Shown one piece after another: positions 17,447-26,124 of a stretch of DNA of 64,000 bases. Origin of the DNA: MM2 sp035460165 (GTDB taxonomy: Bacteria; Pseudomonadota; Gammaproteobacteria; Burkholderiales; Methylophilaceae); NCBI GenBank assembly GCA_035460165.1, contig DATHWW010000005.1, forward strand, positions 62,001 through 126,000, read 5' to 3'. The notes below the pieces were generated by a model. The model was not told the origin of the DNA. It made no database searches and was given only the letters and a program-made list of their open reading frames with translations. Every line of letters starts with the position of its first letter. Within the stretch, counting starts at the first letter, position 1. Position numbers and translations under genes: made by a program.

Positions 17447-17488
17447 TGATTTTATGAAAACGATACGACTGATAGCGCAGGCCAGCGC

Positions 17489-18556
17489 ATGAACGAGGCG
17501 AATACACCAATGTCCGCCGAGCCGTGGCGTAAAACCTTGCTCGCGGCCGATGCCACGCTGCAGCAGGCCATTGTCAGCCTGGACGCCTCCGGTCTGCAGA
17601 TCGCGATGGTGGTGAACGCTGACGGAAGCCTGGTCGGCACGCTCACCGACGGCGATATCCGCCGCGGCCTGCTCCGCGGATTGGACATGCAGAGCCCGGT
17701 CGCATCCATCGTCAACCGCGAACCGCTGGTGGTGCCGCCGCACATGGAACGCGAGCTGGTGCTGCAGCTGATGCAGGCGAACAAGGTGCGCCAGTTGCCG
17801 GTGGTGGACGGCCAGCGCAGCGTTGTCGGGCTGCACGTCTGGGACGAATTGCTGGTACCCGAACAGCGGCCCAATACCATGGTGATCATGGCGGGCGGCA
17901 AGGGCATGCGGCTGCGGCCCTACACCGAACAATGCCCCAAGCCCATGCTGCCGGTGAACGGCAAGCCGATGCTGGAGCACATCATCGAGCGCGCGCGCGG
18001 CGAAGGCTTCCAGCGCTTCGTGCTGGCGGTGCATTACCTGGGGCACATGGTCGAGGACTATTTCGGGGACGGCGGGCGCTGGCAGGTTCATATCGACTAC
18101 CTGCGCGAGGAATTCCCGCTCGGTACCGCCGGTGCGCTGGCCTTACTGGCGGAGAAGCCCGCGATGCCGCTGATCGTCACCAACGGCGACGTGCTGACCG
18201 ATATCCACTATGGCGAGCTGCTGGATTTCCACAACCATCACGGCGCGGCCGCGACGATGGCCGTGCGCATGCACGAGTGGCAGCATCCGTTTGGGGTGGT
18301 ACGCACCAGCGGCGTGGATATCGTCGGGTTCGAGGAAAAGCCGGTCATCAAGAGCCATATCAATGCCGGCGTCTACGCGCTGGCCCCGGGCGTGCTGGAC
18401 CACATGCAGCGCGGCGAGCATTGCGACATGCCCACGCTGTTCGGCAGGCTGCAGGAGCGCGGCCAGCGCACCGTGGTCTATCCCATGCACGAGCCCTGGC
18501 TCGACGTCGGCCGTGTCGACGATTACAACGCCGCCAACCAGAACGCCGAGTCCTGA
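17489..18556 (+). CDS. ptmE: PtmE: glucosamine-1-phosphate guanylyltransferase with CBS pair
   Basis: 355 residues. Two CBS domains occupy about 15-125 (GTLTDGDIRRGLLRG at 50-64, RQLPVVDGQRSVVGLHVWDE at 101-120), then a nucleotidyltransferase domain with MAGGKGMRLRPYTEQCPKPM at 134-153 and FPLGTAGALALL. In C. jejuni PtmE makes GDP-GlcN, which commits the pathway to GDP-linked intermediates. This gene is therefore the main reason to assign the GDP route here. The start at 17489 has a weak ribosome site and M8 is an alternative. It overlaps ptmF by one base. Confidence 0.87.
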   Translation: MNEANTPMSAEPWRKTLLAADATLQQAIVSLDASGLQIAMVVNADGSLVGTLTDGDIRRGLLRGLDMQSPVASIVNREPLVVPPHMERELVLQLMQANKVRQLPVVDGQRSVVGLHVWDELLVPEQRPNTMVIMAGGKGMRLRPYTEQCPKPMLPVNGKPMLEHIIERARGEGFQRFVLAVHYLGHMVEDYFGDGGRWQVHIDYLREEFPLGTAGALALLAEKPAMPLIVTNGDVLTDIHYGELLDFHNHHGAAATMAVRMHEWQHPFGVVRTSGVDIVGFEEKPVIKSHINAGVYALAPGVLDHMQRGEHCDMPTLFGRLQERGQRTVVYPMHEPWLDVGRVDDYNAANQNAES

Positions 18557-19566
18557 TGGTTGATCGCGTCCTCATCGTCGGCCTGGGCAGCATAGGCAAG
18601 CGGCACGCCCGGGTCGTCAGGCAATTGCGCCCCGAATGGGAGATCGTCGCGCTGCGACGCCAGGCGGGAGATGGAACGCTGGAAAACGTAGATCACTGCG
18701 TGACCACTCTGGAAGAAGCGTTGCGGCTGAAACCGCGCATCGCGGTGATCGCGAATCCTGCCAGTCATCATGTCGGCACCGCCATCCCGCTGGCGGAAGC
18801 CGGCGTGCATTTGCTGGTCGAGAAACCGCTTTCCAGCATGGCAGGGGACGTGCCCGCGCTGCTCGATGCCTGCCGCCGGCATGGCGTGACGTTGATGACC
18901 GCCTACAACATGCGCTTCCTGCCGTCCCTGCAGCGTTTCCGTCAGCTGGTGCATGAAGGGCGCGTTGGGCATGTGCTGTCGGTGCGTTCCGAGGTGGGGC
19001 AGTACCTGCCTTCCTGGCGGCCGGGCGGTGATTACCGCGAAAACGTCTCAGCGCAAGCGGCGCTGGGCGGCGGTGCCTTGTTGGAACTAAGCCACGAAAT
19101 CGACTTCCTGCGCTGGGTCTTCGGCGAAATCGACTGGGTCAATGCGGCCTTGCTCAGGCAAAGTTTGCTCGAGATCGACGTCGAGGATACGGCGCACCTG
19201 ATACTCGGGTTCCACGGCCTCACGGATCGCGGACCGCTGGTGGCATCGTTGGACATCGATTTCGTCCGTCACGATACCGTACGCAACTGCACTGCCATCG
19301 GCGAGGCCGGTTCGCTGCGCTGGAACGCGCTGGAGGGCAAGGTTGAACTCTATGAGCCAGGCGGCACTGCCTGGCAGGTGCTGGAGGAGCATCCGACGCA
19401 GCGCGACGACAGCTACCTGGCTGAATGGCGGCACTTCCTGGAATGTGTCGAGACCTGGGCAGTGCCGATGATCACCGGAGAGGATGGGCTGGCGGTGCTG
19501 CGCATCATCGAGGCTGCGCGCGCGTCTTCCGCCGCTGGTGCCGTGGCCAAGGTACAACATCCATGA
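18556..19566 (+). CDS. ptmF: PtmF-like Gfo/Idh/MocA family oxidoreductase
   Basis: 336 residues from the ATG at 18556, which overlaps the ptmE stop by one base; an open frame continues upstream inside ptmE but is not protein-like there. The N-terminal Rossmann part has VLIVGLGSIGKRHARV at 5-20, NPASHH at 67-72 and the EKP signature at 89-91 in LLVEKPLSS. The C-terminal part has the Gfo/Idh alpha-beta dimer domain (GGALLELSHEIDFLRWVFG). The position after ptmE matches C. jejuni ptmF. Its exact reaction in nonulosonic acid metabolism is not settled. Confidence 0.83.
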   Translation: MVDRVLIVGLGSIGKRHARVVRQLRPEWEIVALRRQAGDGTLENVDHCVTTLEEALRLKPRIAVIANPASHHVGTAIPLAEAGVHLLVEKPLSSMAGDVPALLDACRRHGVTLMTAYNMRFLPSLQRFRQLVHEGRVGHVLSVRSEVGQYLPSWRPGGDYRENVSAQAALGGGALLELSHEIDFLRWVFGEIDWVNAALLRQSLLEIDVEDTAHLILGFHGLTDRGPLVASLDIDFVRHDTVRNCTAIGEAGSLRWNALEGKVELYEPGGTAWQVLEEHPTQRDDSYLAEWRHFLECVETWAVPMITGEDGLAVLRIIEAARASSAAGAVAKVQHP

Positions 19567-20273
19567 ATATCGTTGCGCTCATTTGCGCCCGGGGCGGCTC
19601 GAAAGGTCTGCCCGGCAAGAACATCCGCCCGCTGGCGGGGGTGCCGCTGATCGCCTGGTCGATTCGGCAGGCGCGTGCCGTGCCTCGTATCGGGCGGGTC
19701 ATCGTGTCGACGGATTCCGCGGAGATCGCCGCCGTCGCCCGCGACGCCGGGGCGGAGGTGCCGTTCCTGCGTCCTGCTGAACTGGCCCAGGACAATAGCC
19801 CGGAGCGCGGCGTATGGCGGCATGCGCTGGAATACCTAAAGGCGACCGAAGGGGCTTATCCGGATGTGCTGATCGTGGTACCAGCCACCGCGCCGTTGCG
19901 CCTGCCGGTAGATCTGGAGCGCTGCCTGGACGAATTCGCACAGGGCGGCGCGGAAACCGTCATCACCGTCGCCGAGCCGCATCGCAATCCGTATTTCAAC
20001 ATGGTGAAGACGCGCGCCGATGGCTGTGTCGAGCTGGTGATCCCACCGACGGAGGGCGTGCTCACGCGGCGCCAGGACGCGCCGGACGTCTACGATGTGA
20101 CTACTGTGGCCTATGTCACGCATCCCGAATTCGTGATGCGCACCGACAACATCTTCGCCGGCCGCGTGCGTGCGGTGCAAATTCCGGTGGAGCGGGCGGT
20201 CGATATCGACACGCTCATGGATTTCAAGGTGGCGGAATGTCTGCTGCAATATCGTAACGAAAAGGAATCGTAG
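19563..20273 (+). CDS. legF: CMP-legionaminic acid synthetase LegF (PtmB)
   Basis: Activates legionaminic acid with CTP to CMP-legionaminic acid, the donor for flagellin glycosylation. 236 residues from the ATG at 19563, which overlaps the ptmF stop (ATGA). The N-terminus IVALICARGGSKGLPGKNIR is the CMP-sugar synthetase CTP-binding block. Later motifs are VIVSTDSAEIAAVARDAGAE and VPATAPLRLPVDLERCLDEF, and the C-terminal PVERAVDIDTLMDFKVAE holds the metal-binding acids. Its pairing with legI and legG supports the legionaminic over the sialic acid assignment. Confidence 0.9.
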   Translation: MNIVALICARGGSKGLPGKNIRPLAGVPLIAWSIRQARAVPRIGRVIVSTDSAEIAAVARDAGAEVPFLRPAELAQDNSPERGVWRHALEYLKATEGAYPDVLIVVPATAPLRLPVDLERCLDEFAQGGAETVITVAEPHRNPYFNMVKTRADGCVELVIPPTEGVLTRRQDAPDVYDVTTVAYVTHPEFVMRTDNIFAGRVRAVQIPVERAVDIDTLMDFKVAECLLQYRNEKES

Positions 20274-21040
20274 TGCTGGATAACAAAGTGATCGTGATTA
20301 CCGGCGGGGCAGGCCTGCTGGGGCGCAATTTTTGCCGGGCGGTGGCGGCGCAGGGTGGCATCGCCATTGTGGCCGATGTTAATCTGCCGGCCGCCGAAGA
20401 TGTCGCGGGGAAAGTCGCCGCGGAATATCCCGGCCGGGCCGAGGCCGCGCATCTGGATATCACCGACAAAGCTTCGGTCGACGGCTTGATCGAAATGTTG
20501 AACGGCAAATACGGCAGAATCGACGCGGTGGTGAACAATGCCTATCCGCGCAACGCGAATTTCGGGCGGCAGTTCGAGGACATCGAGTACGCGGATTTCT
20601 GCGAGAACCTCAACCTGCACCTCGCCGGCTACTTTCTGGTGGCGCAGCGTTTCAGCCGCTATTTCGCTGCGCACGGCGGCGGCAATATCGTCAACATGGC
20701 CTCGGTTTATGGCGTCATCGCCCCGCGCTTCGACATCTACAAGGGCACGGCGATGACCAACTCGGTGGAATACGCCGCGATCAAGTCCGGCATCCTCCAT
20801 TTCTCGCGCTATTTGGCCCAGTACCTCAAGGGCAAGGGCATCCGCGTCAATTGCCTGAGCCCGGGCGGTATCCTGGATCGGCAGCCCGAGTCCTTCCTCG
20901 AAGCCTACCAGTCCTATTGCAACGAGAAGGGCATGCTGGACCCGCAGGACGTGAGCAATACCCTGGTGTTCCTGTTGTCGGATGCGTCCCGCTACATCAC
21001 CGGCCAGAATTTGATCGTGGATGATGGCTTTGCGCTTTGA
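20273..21040 (+). CDS. ptmA: PtmA-like short-chain dehydrogenase
   Basis: 255-residue classical SDR. GTG start at 20273 shares a base with the legF stop. NAD motif VIVITGGAGLLGRNFCRA at 6-23, NNAYPRN near 88-94, catalytic Ser in NMASVYG, and YxxxK with Y167/K171 (VEYAAIKSG). The C-terminus TGQNLIVDDGFAL is typical of sugar-active SDRs. The gene is last in the conserved leg/ptm order. PtmA is required for the legionaminic acid modification in Campylobacter but its step is not certain. Confidence 0.83.
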   Translation: MLDNKVIVITGGAGLLGRNFCRAVAAQGGIAIVADVNLPAAEDVAGKVAAEYPGRAEAAHLDITDKASVDGLIEMLNGKYGRIDAVVNNAYPRNANFGRQFEDIEYADFCENLNLHLAGYFLVAQRFSRYFAAHGGGNIVNMASVYGVIAPRFDIYKGTAMTNSVEYAAIKSGILHFSRYLAQYLKGKGIRVNCLSPGGILDRQPESFLEAYQSYCNEKGMLDPQDVSNTLVFLLSDASRYITGQNLIVDDGFAL

Positions 21041-21046
21041 TCGGGA

Positions 21047-22264
21047 ATGGCCTTGAGCACCATCAGTTTCAAGTTCGCGTCTCATCCGGATATTGAACTG
21101 GGGCTTCCCCGGCAAGAGGTGGAAGCCTTCGTTGTCGGTCCCAGGAGCGTCGGCAAGCGGCCTCCGCCCCTGGTTATTACGATTCCGGGGTATGGGCAGA
21201 CAGCCGATGACGAATATTTTCGCGAGAAGCTGAATCCTTACATTACCGAACGCTATGGTTGCCTGGTGATGTCGGTGAATTATCACGGCATCAGGAAAGC
21301 TCCCCAGCCATTCGATTTTGGCCAATTGCCGGGTCTGCTGATGGACTTGAGAGGCAGCTACGGATGGAGCCCTGTTTCTGCTACCAATCCGCAAGATGCC
21401 ATCAGCGAGTTTGTGGTTTGGGCAAGCGCTAAGGGGATTAATAGACTACCGGTAAGCATGAAGAGGTTTTTGCGATTCCTCTACCCTGAATATCTGTCTT
21501 TCGGTTTCCTGCCCGCGATTGATCATTTCATGGCGATTGGCGAGCTGGCCAAAACGCATCGGTTTGATCGGCGACGCATAGTCCTGTTTGGTTCTTCATA
21601 TGGCGGATATATTGCCAACCTAATGTCGAAATACGCGCCGAATACCTTTTCGCTGGTCATCGATAACTCTGGATTCGCAAGAGTTTTGCTGCGCGATGTG
21701 CTGACGGAGGAGTTGCTTGATGGGGAGCAAAAAAGGGACATCAGCTATGGGCAAAGCAAAGTCATTTTCCCATTCACTCCGTCCTATCCCTGGACCTTCG
21801 ATGAGCTCGCGCCGGCTTATTTCTCGGATGCCCGCCGTGCTATTCGCAGTTTGTTGCATCCCGGGCAGTGGTCGCCTGCCGCGTCCCGCCACTGTATATT
21901 TCATTCGGTAGCCGACGATCTTGTCCCTATCGCCGAAAAGGACCGCGTGGTTGAAATCCTGCGCGAGAAAGGGCGGACGGTCGACTATCATCGTATCGAA
22001 TCATCCGATATCGACGGCAGGATATTTAAAACAGCCGCGCATGGCATGGATGCTTCCCTGCGATCCCTGTTCGACATCGCCGTGCCGGACGTCATTCCGG
22101 AACTCGAAACCCTGACCGATTATGAGTTGGAGTCGAATGCTAATTTTTTATGTGGCAATGAAACCTACCAATTCGGATACACGCCAGAATATGGCTTTAA
22201 GGCTGCATTGCACTCCAATCCAGCCATGCTTGATCTTTCCATCGCCCAACACGCTGAGATTTAA
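21047..22264 (+). CDS. Alpha/beta hydrolase, possibly DUF2920 family
   Basis: 405 residues. VITIPGYGQTADDEYFRE at about 43-60 fits an oxyanion-hole strand, and the nucleophile elbow is GSSYGG at 182-187 with Ser184. A histidine in KTAAHGMDAS and acids near HSVADDLVPIAEKDR could finish the triad. I recall similar proteins (DUF2920) next to motility accessory factors in Campylobacter flagellar loci, but I could not check this. Codon usage is more AT-rich than in the neighbours, which suggests recent acquisition. A deacylase or esterase acting on the flagellar glycan is a reasonable guess only. Confidence 0.55.
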   Translation: MALSTISFKFASHPDIELGLPRQEVEAFVVGPRSVGKRPPPLVITIPGYGQTADDEYFREKLNPYITERYGCLVMSVNYHGIRKAPQPFDFGQLPGLLMDLRGSYGWSPVSATNPQDAISEFVVWASAKGINRLPVSMKRFLRFLYPEYLSFGFLPAIDHFMAIGELAKTHRFDRRRIVLFGSSYGGYIANLMSKYAPNTFSLVIDNSGFARVLLRDVLTEELLDGEQKRDISYGQSKVIFPFTPSYPWTFDELAPAYFSDARRAIRSLLHPGQWSPAASRHCIFHSVADDLVPIAEKDRVVEILREKGRTVDYHRIESSDIDGRIFKTAAHGMDASLRSLFDIAVPDVIPELETLTDYELESNANFLCGNETYQFGYTPEYGFKAALHSNPAMLDLSIAQHAEI

Positions 22265-22269
22265 AAATA

Positions 22270-23163
22270 ATGAAACTATTGGACAATTTGATGTGGATGC
22301 GGAACCGTGCGTTTTCGCCCGACGTGAAGGTGCCGCGGCTGATGTTTTACCATATCCCCAAGACGGGCGGATTGTATGTCTACAATGCCGTGGGTTCCGC
22401 ACTCCTGCTCTTGTCCCAACTCACGAAGGCTTCCCATCCGCGTTTTCCCGGATTCGAAATGGCCCGGATCGACTCGCGAGAGGACATGGGGCGGGTGAAT
22501 TCCTTGTGGCTGGTGGGGACCCACCTTCCTTACGGCTGGCATCTCGATTACAAATCCGCACCGCCGTATCAGTTGTTTACACTGGTCCGCGACCCGTTCG
22601 AACGCGTGCTTTCCAACTATACCTACAACTGCATGCGCGGCGGCAAAAAGCCGTCCGCAGCAGAGTTTCTGGGATTTGCCGCGCTGCCAGAGAATTGCAA
22701 CACCATGGTGCGCCATTTTTGCGGCGGTACGCTGGATAGCCGGCCGGATGTCGCGCATGCGCTCGGCATACTGGAGCGCGACTTCCTGGCATACGATACG
22801 GTCGAGCATATTCCGGACATGATCGAGGGTTTGCTGACCTACGCCAATTTGCCCAATGTGATGATCGGGGGGAAGATCAACTACACAATGGACGAATACA
22901 AGCTGGATGCTGCTGAATTGCGGCCGCAGATCGAGGCCCTGAATCGTGCCGATGTGGAGTTTTATGCCGAGATACAGGCGCATCCGCGTCGATTGCCCAT
23001 TCCTGCCGGCGAGGGCTACCACCCGGCCACCGTATTGCTCAGGGAAAGCGGCGCGAGCGAAGGAAGCCAGACGCGCATCCAATCCGTCAAAACCGATGTG
23101 CTGCTCGACACGGTCACCCGCTCTCAATGTGCAGACGAGGTGTTTTCAACTTTTTTTAAGTAG
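22270..23163 (+). CDS. Sulfotransferase-like protein
   Basis: 297 residues. FYHIPKTGGLYVYNAVG at 26-42 matches the 5'-phosphosulfate binding loop of carbohydrate sulfotransferases, with K31 as catalytic candidate. FTLVRDPFERVLSNYTYNC at about 103-121 matches the 3'-phosphate binding motif (R107, S116). No signal peptide or membrane anchor is seen, so a cytoplasmic PAPS-dependent enzyme is likely. It starts six bases after the hydrolase and ends before maf, so a flagellar glycan or sugar precursor is the probable acceptor. The acceptor is inference. Confidence 0.7.
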   Translation: MKLLDNLMWMRNRAFSPDVKVPRLMFYHIPKTGGLYVYNAVGSALLLLSQLTKASHPRFPGFEMARIDSREDMGRVNSLWLVGTHLPYGWHLDYKSAPPYQLFTLVRDPFERVLSNYTYNCMRGGKKPSAAEFLGFAALPENCNTMVRHFCGGTLDSRPDVAHALGILERDFLAYDTVEHIPDMIEGLLTYANLPNVMIGGKINYTMDEYKLDAAELRPQIEALNRADVEFYAEIQAHPRRLPIPAGEGYHPATVLLRESGASEGSQTRIQSVKTDVLLDTVTRSQCADEVFSTFFK

Positions 23164-23305
23164 CGGGAGCAAGCCGAATCTGGAATATGGGCGTACTTGA
23201 ATTGCTGCTACGGATGCGCTCATGCTCGGCTTGTCCGTTAGTCTGCATCGATGCTAACCTTAGCCTCAGCCAGCAATCCCCCCATAGCCCTTTCGCGATG
23301 ACCTT

Positions 23306-25357
23306 ATGACGCCATTACAGCAAGCCTACCTCCAGAAATTGCGTGCGACGGCTGACGCCAACGCGGCGTTTTTTGAGTTGAACATGCCGCAGCACAAGAT
23401 GCTGCTTGACGAGGCCCCCACGGCGTCGGTGGACATTTCCGATCAGGGTGACCTTGTTGTGCGTTATGCCGACGGCGAGAGCCGCCGCATCACCACCGAC
23501 ATTCTGGAAATGGAGGGGCGCATCGAGCAATTCGCCGATCTGCAGGATAGACCGCAAATCCTGGCCTTCCACAATATGCGCAAATTCTATGAGAACCCCA
23601 GCCACGGCGATCACCAGGTGTTCCATTACTCCAAGCTGGACGCGGAGTATCCCAATCGGGCAACCCGGCATTTTGCCAAGCACTACCCCGACAACAGCGG
23701 CCTGAACCGTTATCCCAGCTTCGGCGAAAAGGAGATTCCGCTGCTGATCGTATTCGGCAGCCGTCTCGGCTGGCATCTGCCCCGTCTGCTCGCGGAATAC
23801 AAGATACGGCACCTAATCGTGATCGAAACGGATGTCGACGCTTTCCGGTTGTCCGTGTTCTTCCAGGATTACGTGCTGCTGAGCAGATTGGCGATGGAGC
23901 AGGGGACGGACCTGATCTTCATCGTGCAGTCGGACATCGAGAAAATCGCGCGGTCCATGACGGCGGCGATGTTGAAATCCGAGGGCCTGCCCCAGTTCTT
24001 TATCCATGGCGCATCGATGTTCTATGCGCTTGACGATGCCGAGATGGTGGCCAGTATTAGGACGACCATCGTCGATACGCTCTGGGAACTATTTTTCGGT
24101 ATGGGCTATTTCGACGACGAACTGATCACCATCCGGCATACGTTCGACAACCTGCGGCAGCGCTTCCCCGTCTTTACCCGGCCGAACGCGATCAAGCCGG
24201 ATGCGGTGGCGTTCATTGTCGGTTCCGGCCCGTCCCTGGACGGCTTGATCCCGCTCTTGCGTCAATATGGCGACCGCGCGGTCATCTTCAGCTGTGGCAC
24301 CGCCATTTCCATTCTGCATAAAATGGGGATCAAGCCGGATTTCCATATCGAAAAGGAGCGGCAGGACATCGTCACCGATATCCTTGTCAAATCCATCAGC
24401 AATGACATGGAGTTTCTCAAGGGTATTAATTTCATCGGACTAAGCCCGGTTTATTCCGAGGTGTTCCGCATGTTCGACCGTTGCGGCATGATCGTGAAAG
24501 CAGCGGATACCATGGGTGCCCTGCTTGAGGTGGACGGTATGCCGAGCGGGGTCATCCTGAGCGGACAGCCCACGGTCACCAACACCGCCATCGACTATAC
24601 GCTGTGCGCGGGTTTCAAGAACATCTACCTGTTCGGCGTGGACATGGGGAGCAAGGACAAGGAAAAACATCACTCCCAGCACACGGTCTACGTCAATTTG
24701 CTGCCCGAGGAGGACCATCTCAAGAAGCTCCTCGCCCACCAGCCCAGCAACGACATCGTTGTCCCCGGCAATTTTGGTGGCGAAGCCCATGCCAATAAGA
24801 TACTGGCCTTTGCTCGGAGAATGATGGGCTTCATGGTAAAGGGTTACCCGGACGCCAAGGTGTACAACCTGAATGACGGTGCAATGATCGAGAATACCAT
24901 CCCGTTGCCGCCGGCGGATTTCGACGAGCGCTGGGCGGGCGGATGCGACAAGCGGGCGACGGTGGAAGCGGTCATGAATACGTTCGAGGCCGGGGACTTC
25001 GATCTGGAGGCCCTGCAGCGGATATTGCTGGAGCGGATCGATGCCTTTATCGCGCAGGTCGAAGCCATCGTCTCCCAACCGCAAGACTCCTTGTCCAACG
25101 TTCTCGACAAGATGATTGCAATCCATTGGATGACGCTGGGGCCATCCAATATCAACGATCCGTGCGCGCTGGTGTTTCGCGGTACGGCCGCGCGCCTGCT
25201 CAGCATGGCGTACAATGCGGTCACCATCATCAAGGATAGTGACGAGGCGCTGGCCAAGGCTGAATGGGATTTCGCGAATCTGGTCGAATGCCTGCACGAG
25301 GCCAGAAGCGAAGTGGTTAAGAATATACATATCGCTCTTGCGACGGCAGAGCAGTAA
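23306..25357 (+). CDS. maf: Motility accessory factor (Maf), flagellin nonulosonic acid transferase
   Basis: 683-residue protein of the Maf/DUF115 family. The central glycosyltransferase-like domain has FIVGSGPSLDGLIPLLRQYG near 303-322, then AVIFSCGTAISILHKMGIKP and DFHIEKERQD, the hallmark Maf block. LFGVDMGSKDKEKHHSQ and GNFGG follow near 445-493. Maf proteins move CMP-activated pseudaminic or legionaminic acid onto Ser/Thr of flagellin in the cytoplasm before export. Location between the leg/ptm genes and the flagellin gene is exactly what this role predicts. It has its own 142-base upstream gap. Confidence 0.92.
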   Translation: MTPLQQAYLQKLRATADANAAFFELNMPQHKMLLDEAPTASVDISDQGDLVVRYADGESRRITTDILEMEGRIEQFADLQDRPQILAFHNMRKFYENPSHGDHQVFHYSKLDAEYPNRATRHFAKHYPDNSGLNRYPSFGEKEIPLLIVFGSRLGWHLPRLLAEYKIRHLIVIETDVDAFRLSVFFQDYVLLSRLAMEQGTDLIFIVQSDIEKIARSMTAAMLKSEGLPQFFIHGASMFYALDDAEMVASIRTTIVDTLWELFFGMGYFDDELITIRHTFDNLRQRFPVFTRPNAIKPDAVAFIVGSGPSLDGLIPLLRQYGDRAVIFSCGTAISILHKMGIKPDFHIEKERQDIVTDILVKSISNDMEFLKGINFIGLSPVYSEVFRMFDRCGMIVKAADTMGALLEVDGMPSGVILSGQPTVTNTAIDYTLCAGFKNIYLFGVDMGSKDKEKHHSQHTVYVNLLPEEDHLKKLLAHQPSNDIVVPGNFGGEAHANKILAFARRMMGFMVKGYPDAKVYNLNDGAMIENTIPLPPADFDERWAGGCDKRATVEAVMNTFEAGDFDLEALQRILLERIDAFIAQVEAIVSQPQDSLSNVLDKMIAIHWMTLGPSNINDPCALVFRGTAARLLSMAYNAVTIIKDSDEALAKAEWDFANLVECLHEARSEVVKNIHIALATAEQ

Positions 25358-25370
25358 TTCGGGAATAATC

Positions 25371-26012
25371 ATGAAAATCGATCCTCTTGAGAAAGTCAGG
25401 CTTAACAAACGTATCGAGCAGGCACACGACCGCATGATGGGCGGCGATGTCGATGGTGCGCGGGAGATGTTCAGGGAAATCCTAGTGCAAACCCCGGAGT
25501 ATCCGGCCGCTCTGCACGGCATGGGTGTGCTGTGCGTGGGGCGGGGTGAGGCGGAAGTGGCTGAGCGCTGGCTGCGTCAGGCCATCGCTGCCGATGCCGA
25601 GAATGCCCTGGCCTGGAACGACCTGGGTGAAGCGCTCCGCATGCTGGGCCGCGGAGACGAGGCCATCGTTGCATACAGTCGCGCGCTGCAACTGGCGCCC
25701 GACTTCCTGAGCGCCATGAACAATATGGCGGTCGCCCTGGCGGGCAAGGGGGATCTGGAAGAAGCCAAGCGCTGCCTGCGTCAGGCGATCGAGATCGATC
25801 CGAAAGATCCGCACCCCCACAACAATCTGGGTGTCATCCTGGAAAGCGAGGGGCAGGTCGCGGAAGCGTTGCTCTGTTACGAGAAAGCGGTCAAGTACAA
25901 GCACGATTTTGAAGAGGCCAGGCAGAACTACGCCGATCTGCTGCAGCGCAATCCGGAGAGGCTGATGCAGGCCATGGGGCGTCTGCTCGATGATGCCAAG
26001 TCCATCGATTAG
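25371..26012 (+). CDS. TPR-repeat protein between maf and flagellin
   Basis: 213 residues from the ATG at 25371, 13 bases after maf. Four or more tetratricopeptide units cover about residues 20-180, with signatures such as ALAWNDLGEALRMLGRGDEA, SAMNNMAVALAGKGDLEEAK and HPHNNLGVILESEGQVAEAL. No enzymatic domain, signal peptide or membrane segment is visible. TPR proteins next to flagellin glycosylation genes can act as adaptors that hold flagellin near the transferase (the Caulobacter FlmG N-terminus is one case). That role is inference from position. Confidence 0.75.
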   Translation: MKIDPLEKVRLNKRIEQAHDRMMGGDVDGAREMFREILVQTPEYPAALHGMGVLCVGRGEAEVAERWLRQAIAADAENALAWNDLGEALRMLGRGDEAIVAYSRALQLAPDFLSAMNNMAVALAGKGDLEEAKRCLRQAIEIDPKDPHPHNNLGVILESEGQVAEALLCYEKAVKYKHDFEEARQNYADLLQRNPERLMQAMGRLLDDAKSID

Positions 26013-26029
26013 GGAACTGGCTCGCTGAG

Positions 26030-26057
26030 GCCGGAGCGCACCGGCACCGATTTTTTT
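26030..26057 (+). terminator. Putative rho-independent terminator after the TPR gene
   Basis: GCCGG at 26030-26034 pairs with CCGGC at 26041-26045 around a 6-base loop. A run of seven T lies at 26051-26057, five bases after the stem. It lies 18 bases after the TPR stop and just before the flagellin promoter, so it would separate the glycosylation operon from flagellin transcription. The stem is short, hence moderate confidence. Confidence 0.55.
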
Positions 26058-26067
26058 GCCGTCCCCC

Positions 26068-26094
26068 TAAAGTTTGATTTGCCGTTGCCGAAAA
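26068..26094 (+). promoter_or_regulatory. Sigma-28 (FliA) promoter of the flagellin gene
   Basis: TAAAGTTT at 26068-26075, a perfect match to the FliA -35 consensus, then exactly 11 bases, then GCCGAAAA at 26087-26094 (7 of 8). Predicted start of transcription is about 26101-26103, leaving a leader of roughly 70 bases before the flagellin ATG. This is the strongest promoter in the window by consensus. Confidence 0.9.
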
Positions 26095-26124
26095 TAGAGG
26101 TGTGGGCGCAACAGCTCATGCAGG

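Noticed and set aside
23170..23233. CAAGCCGA / TCGGCTTG inverted arms before maf as a regulatory stem
   Set aside because: Only eight bases each and 48 bases apart, within chance expectation for GC-rich sequence.
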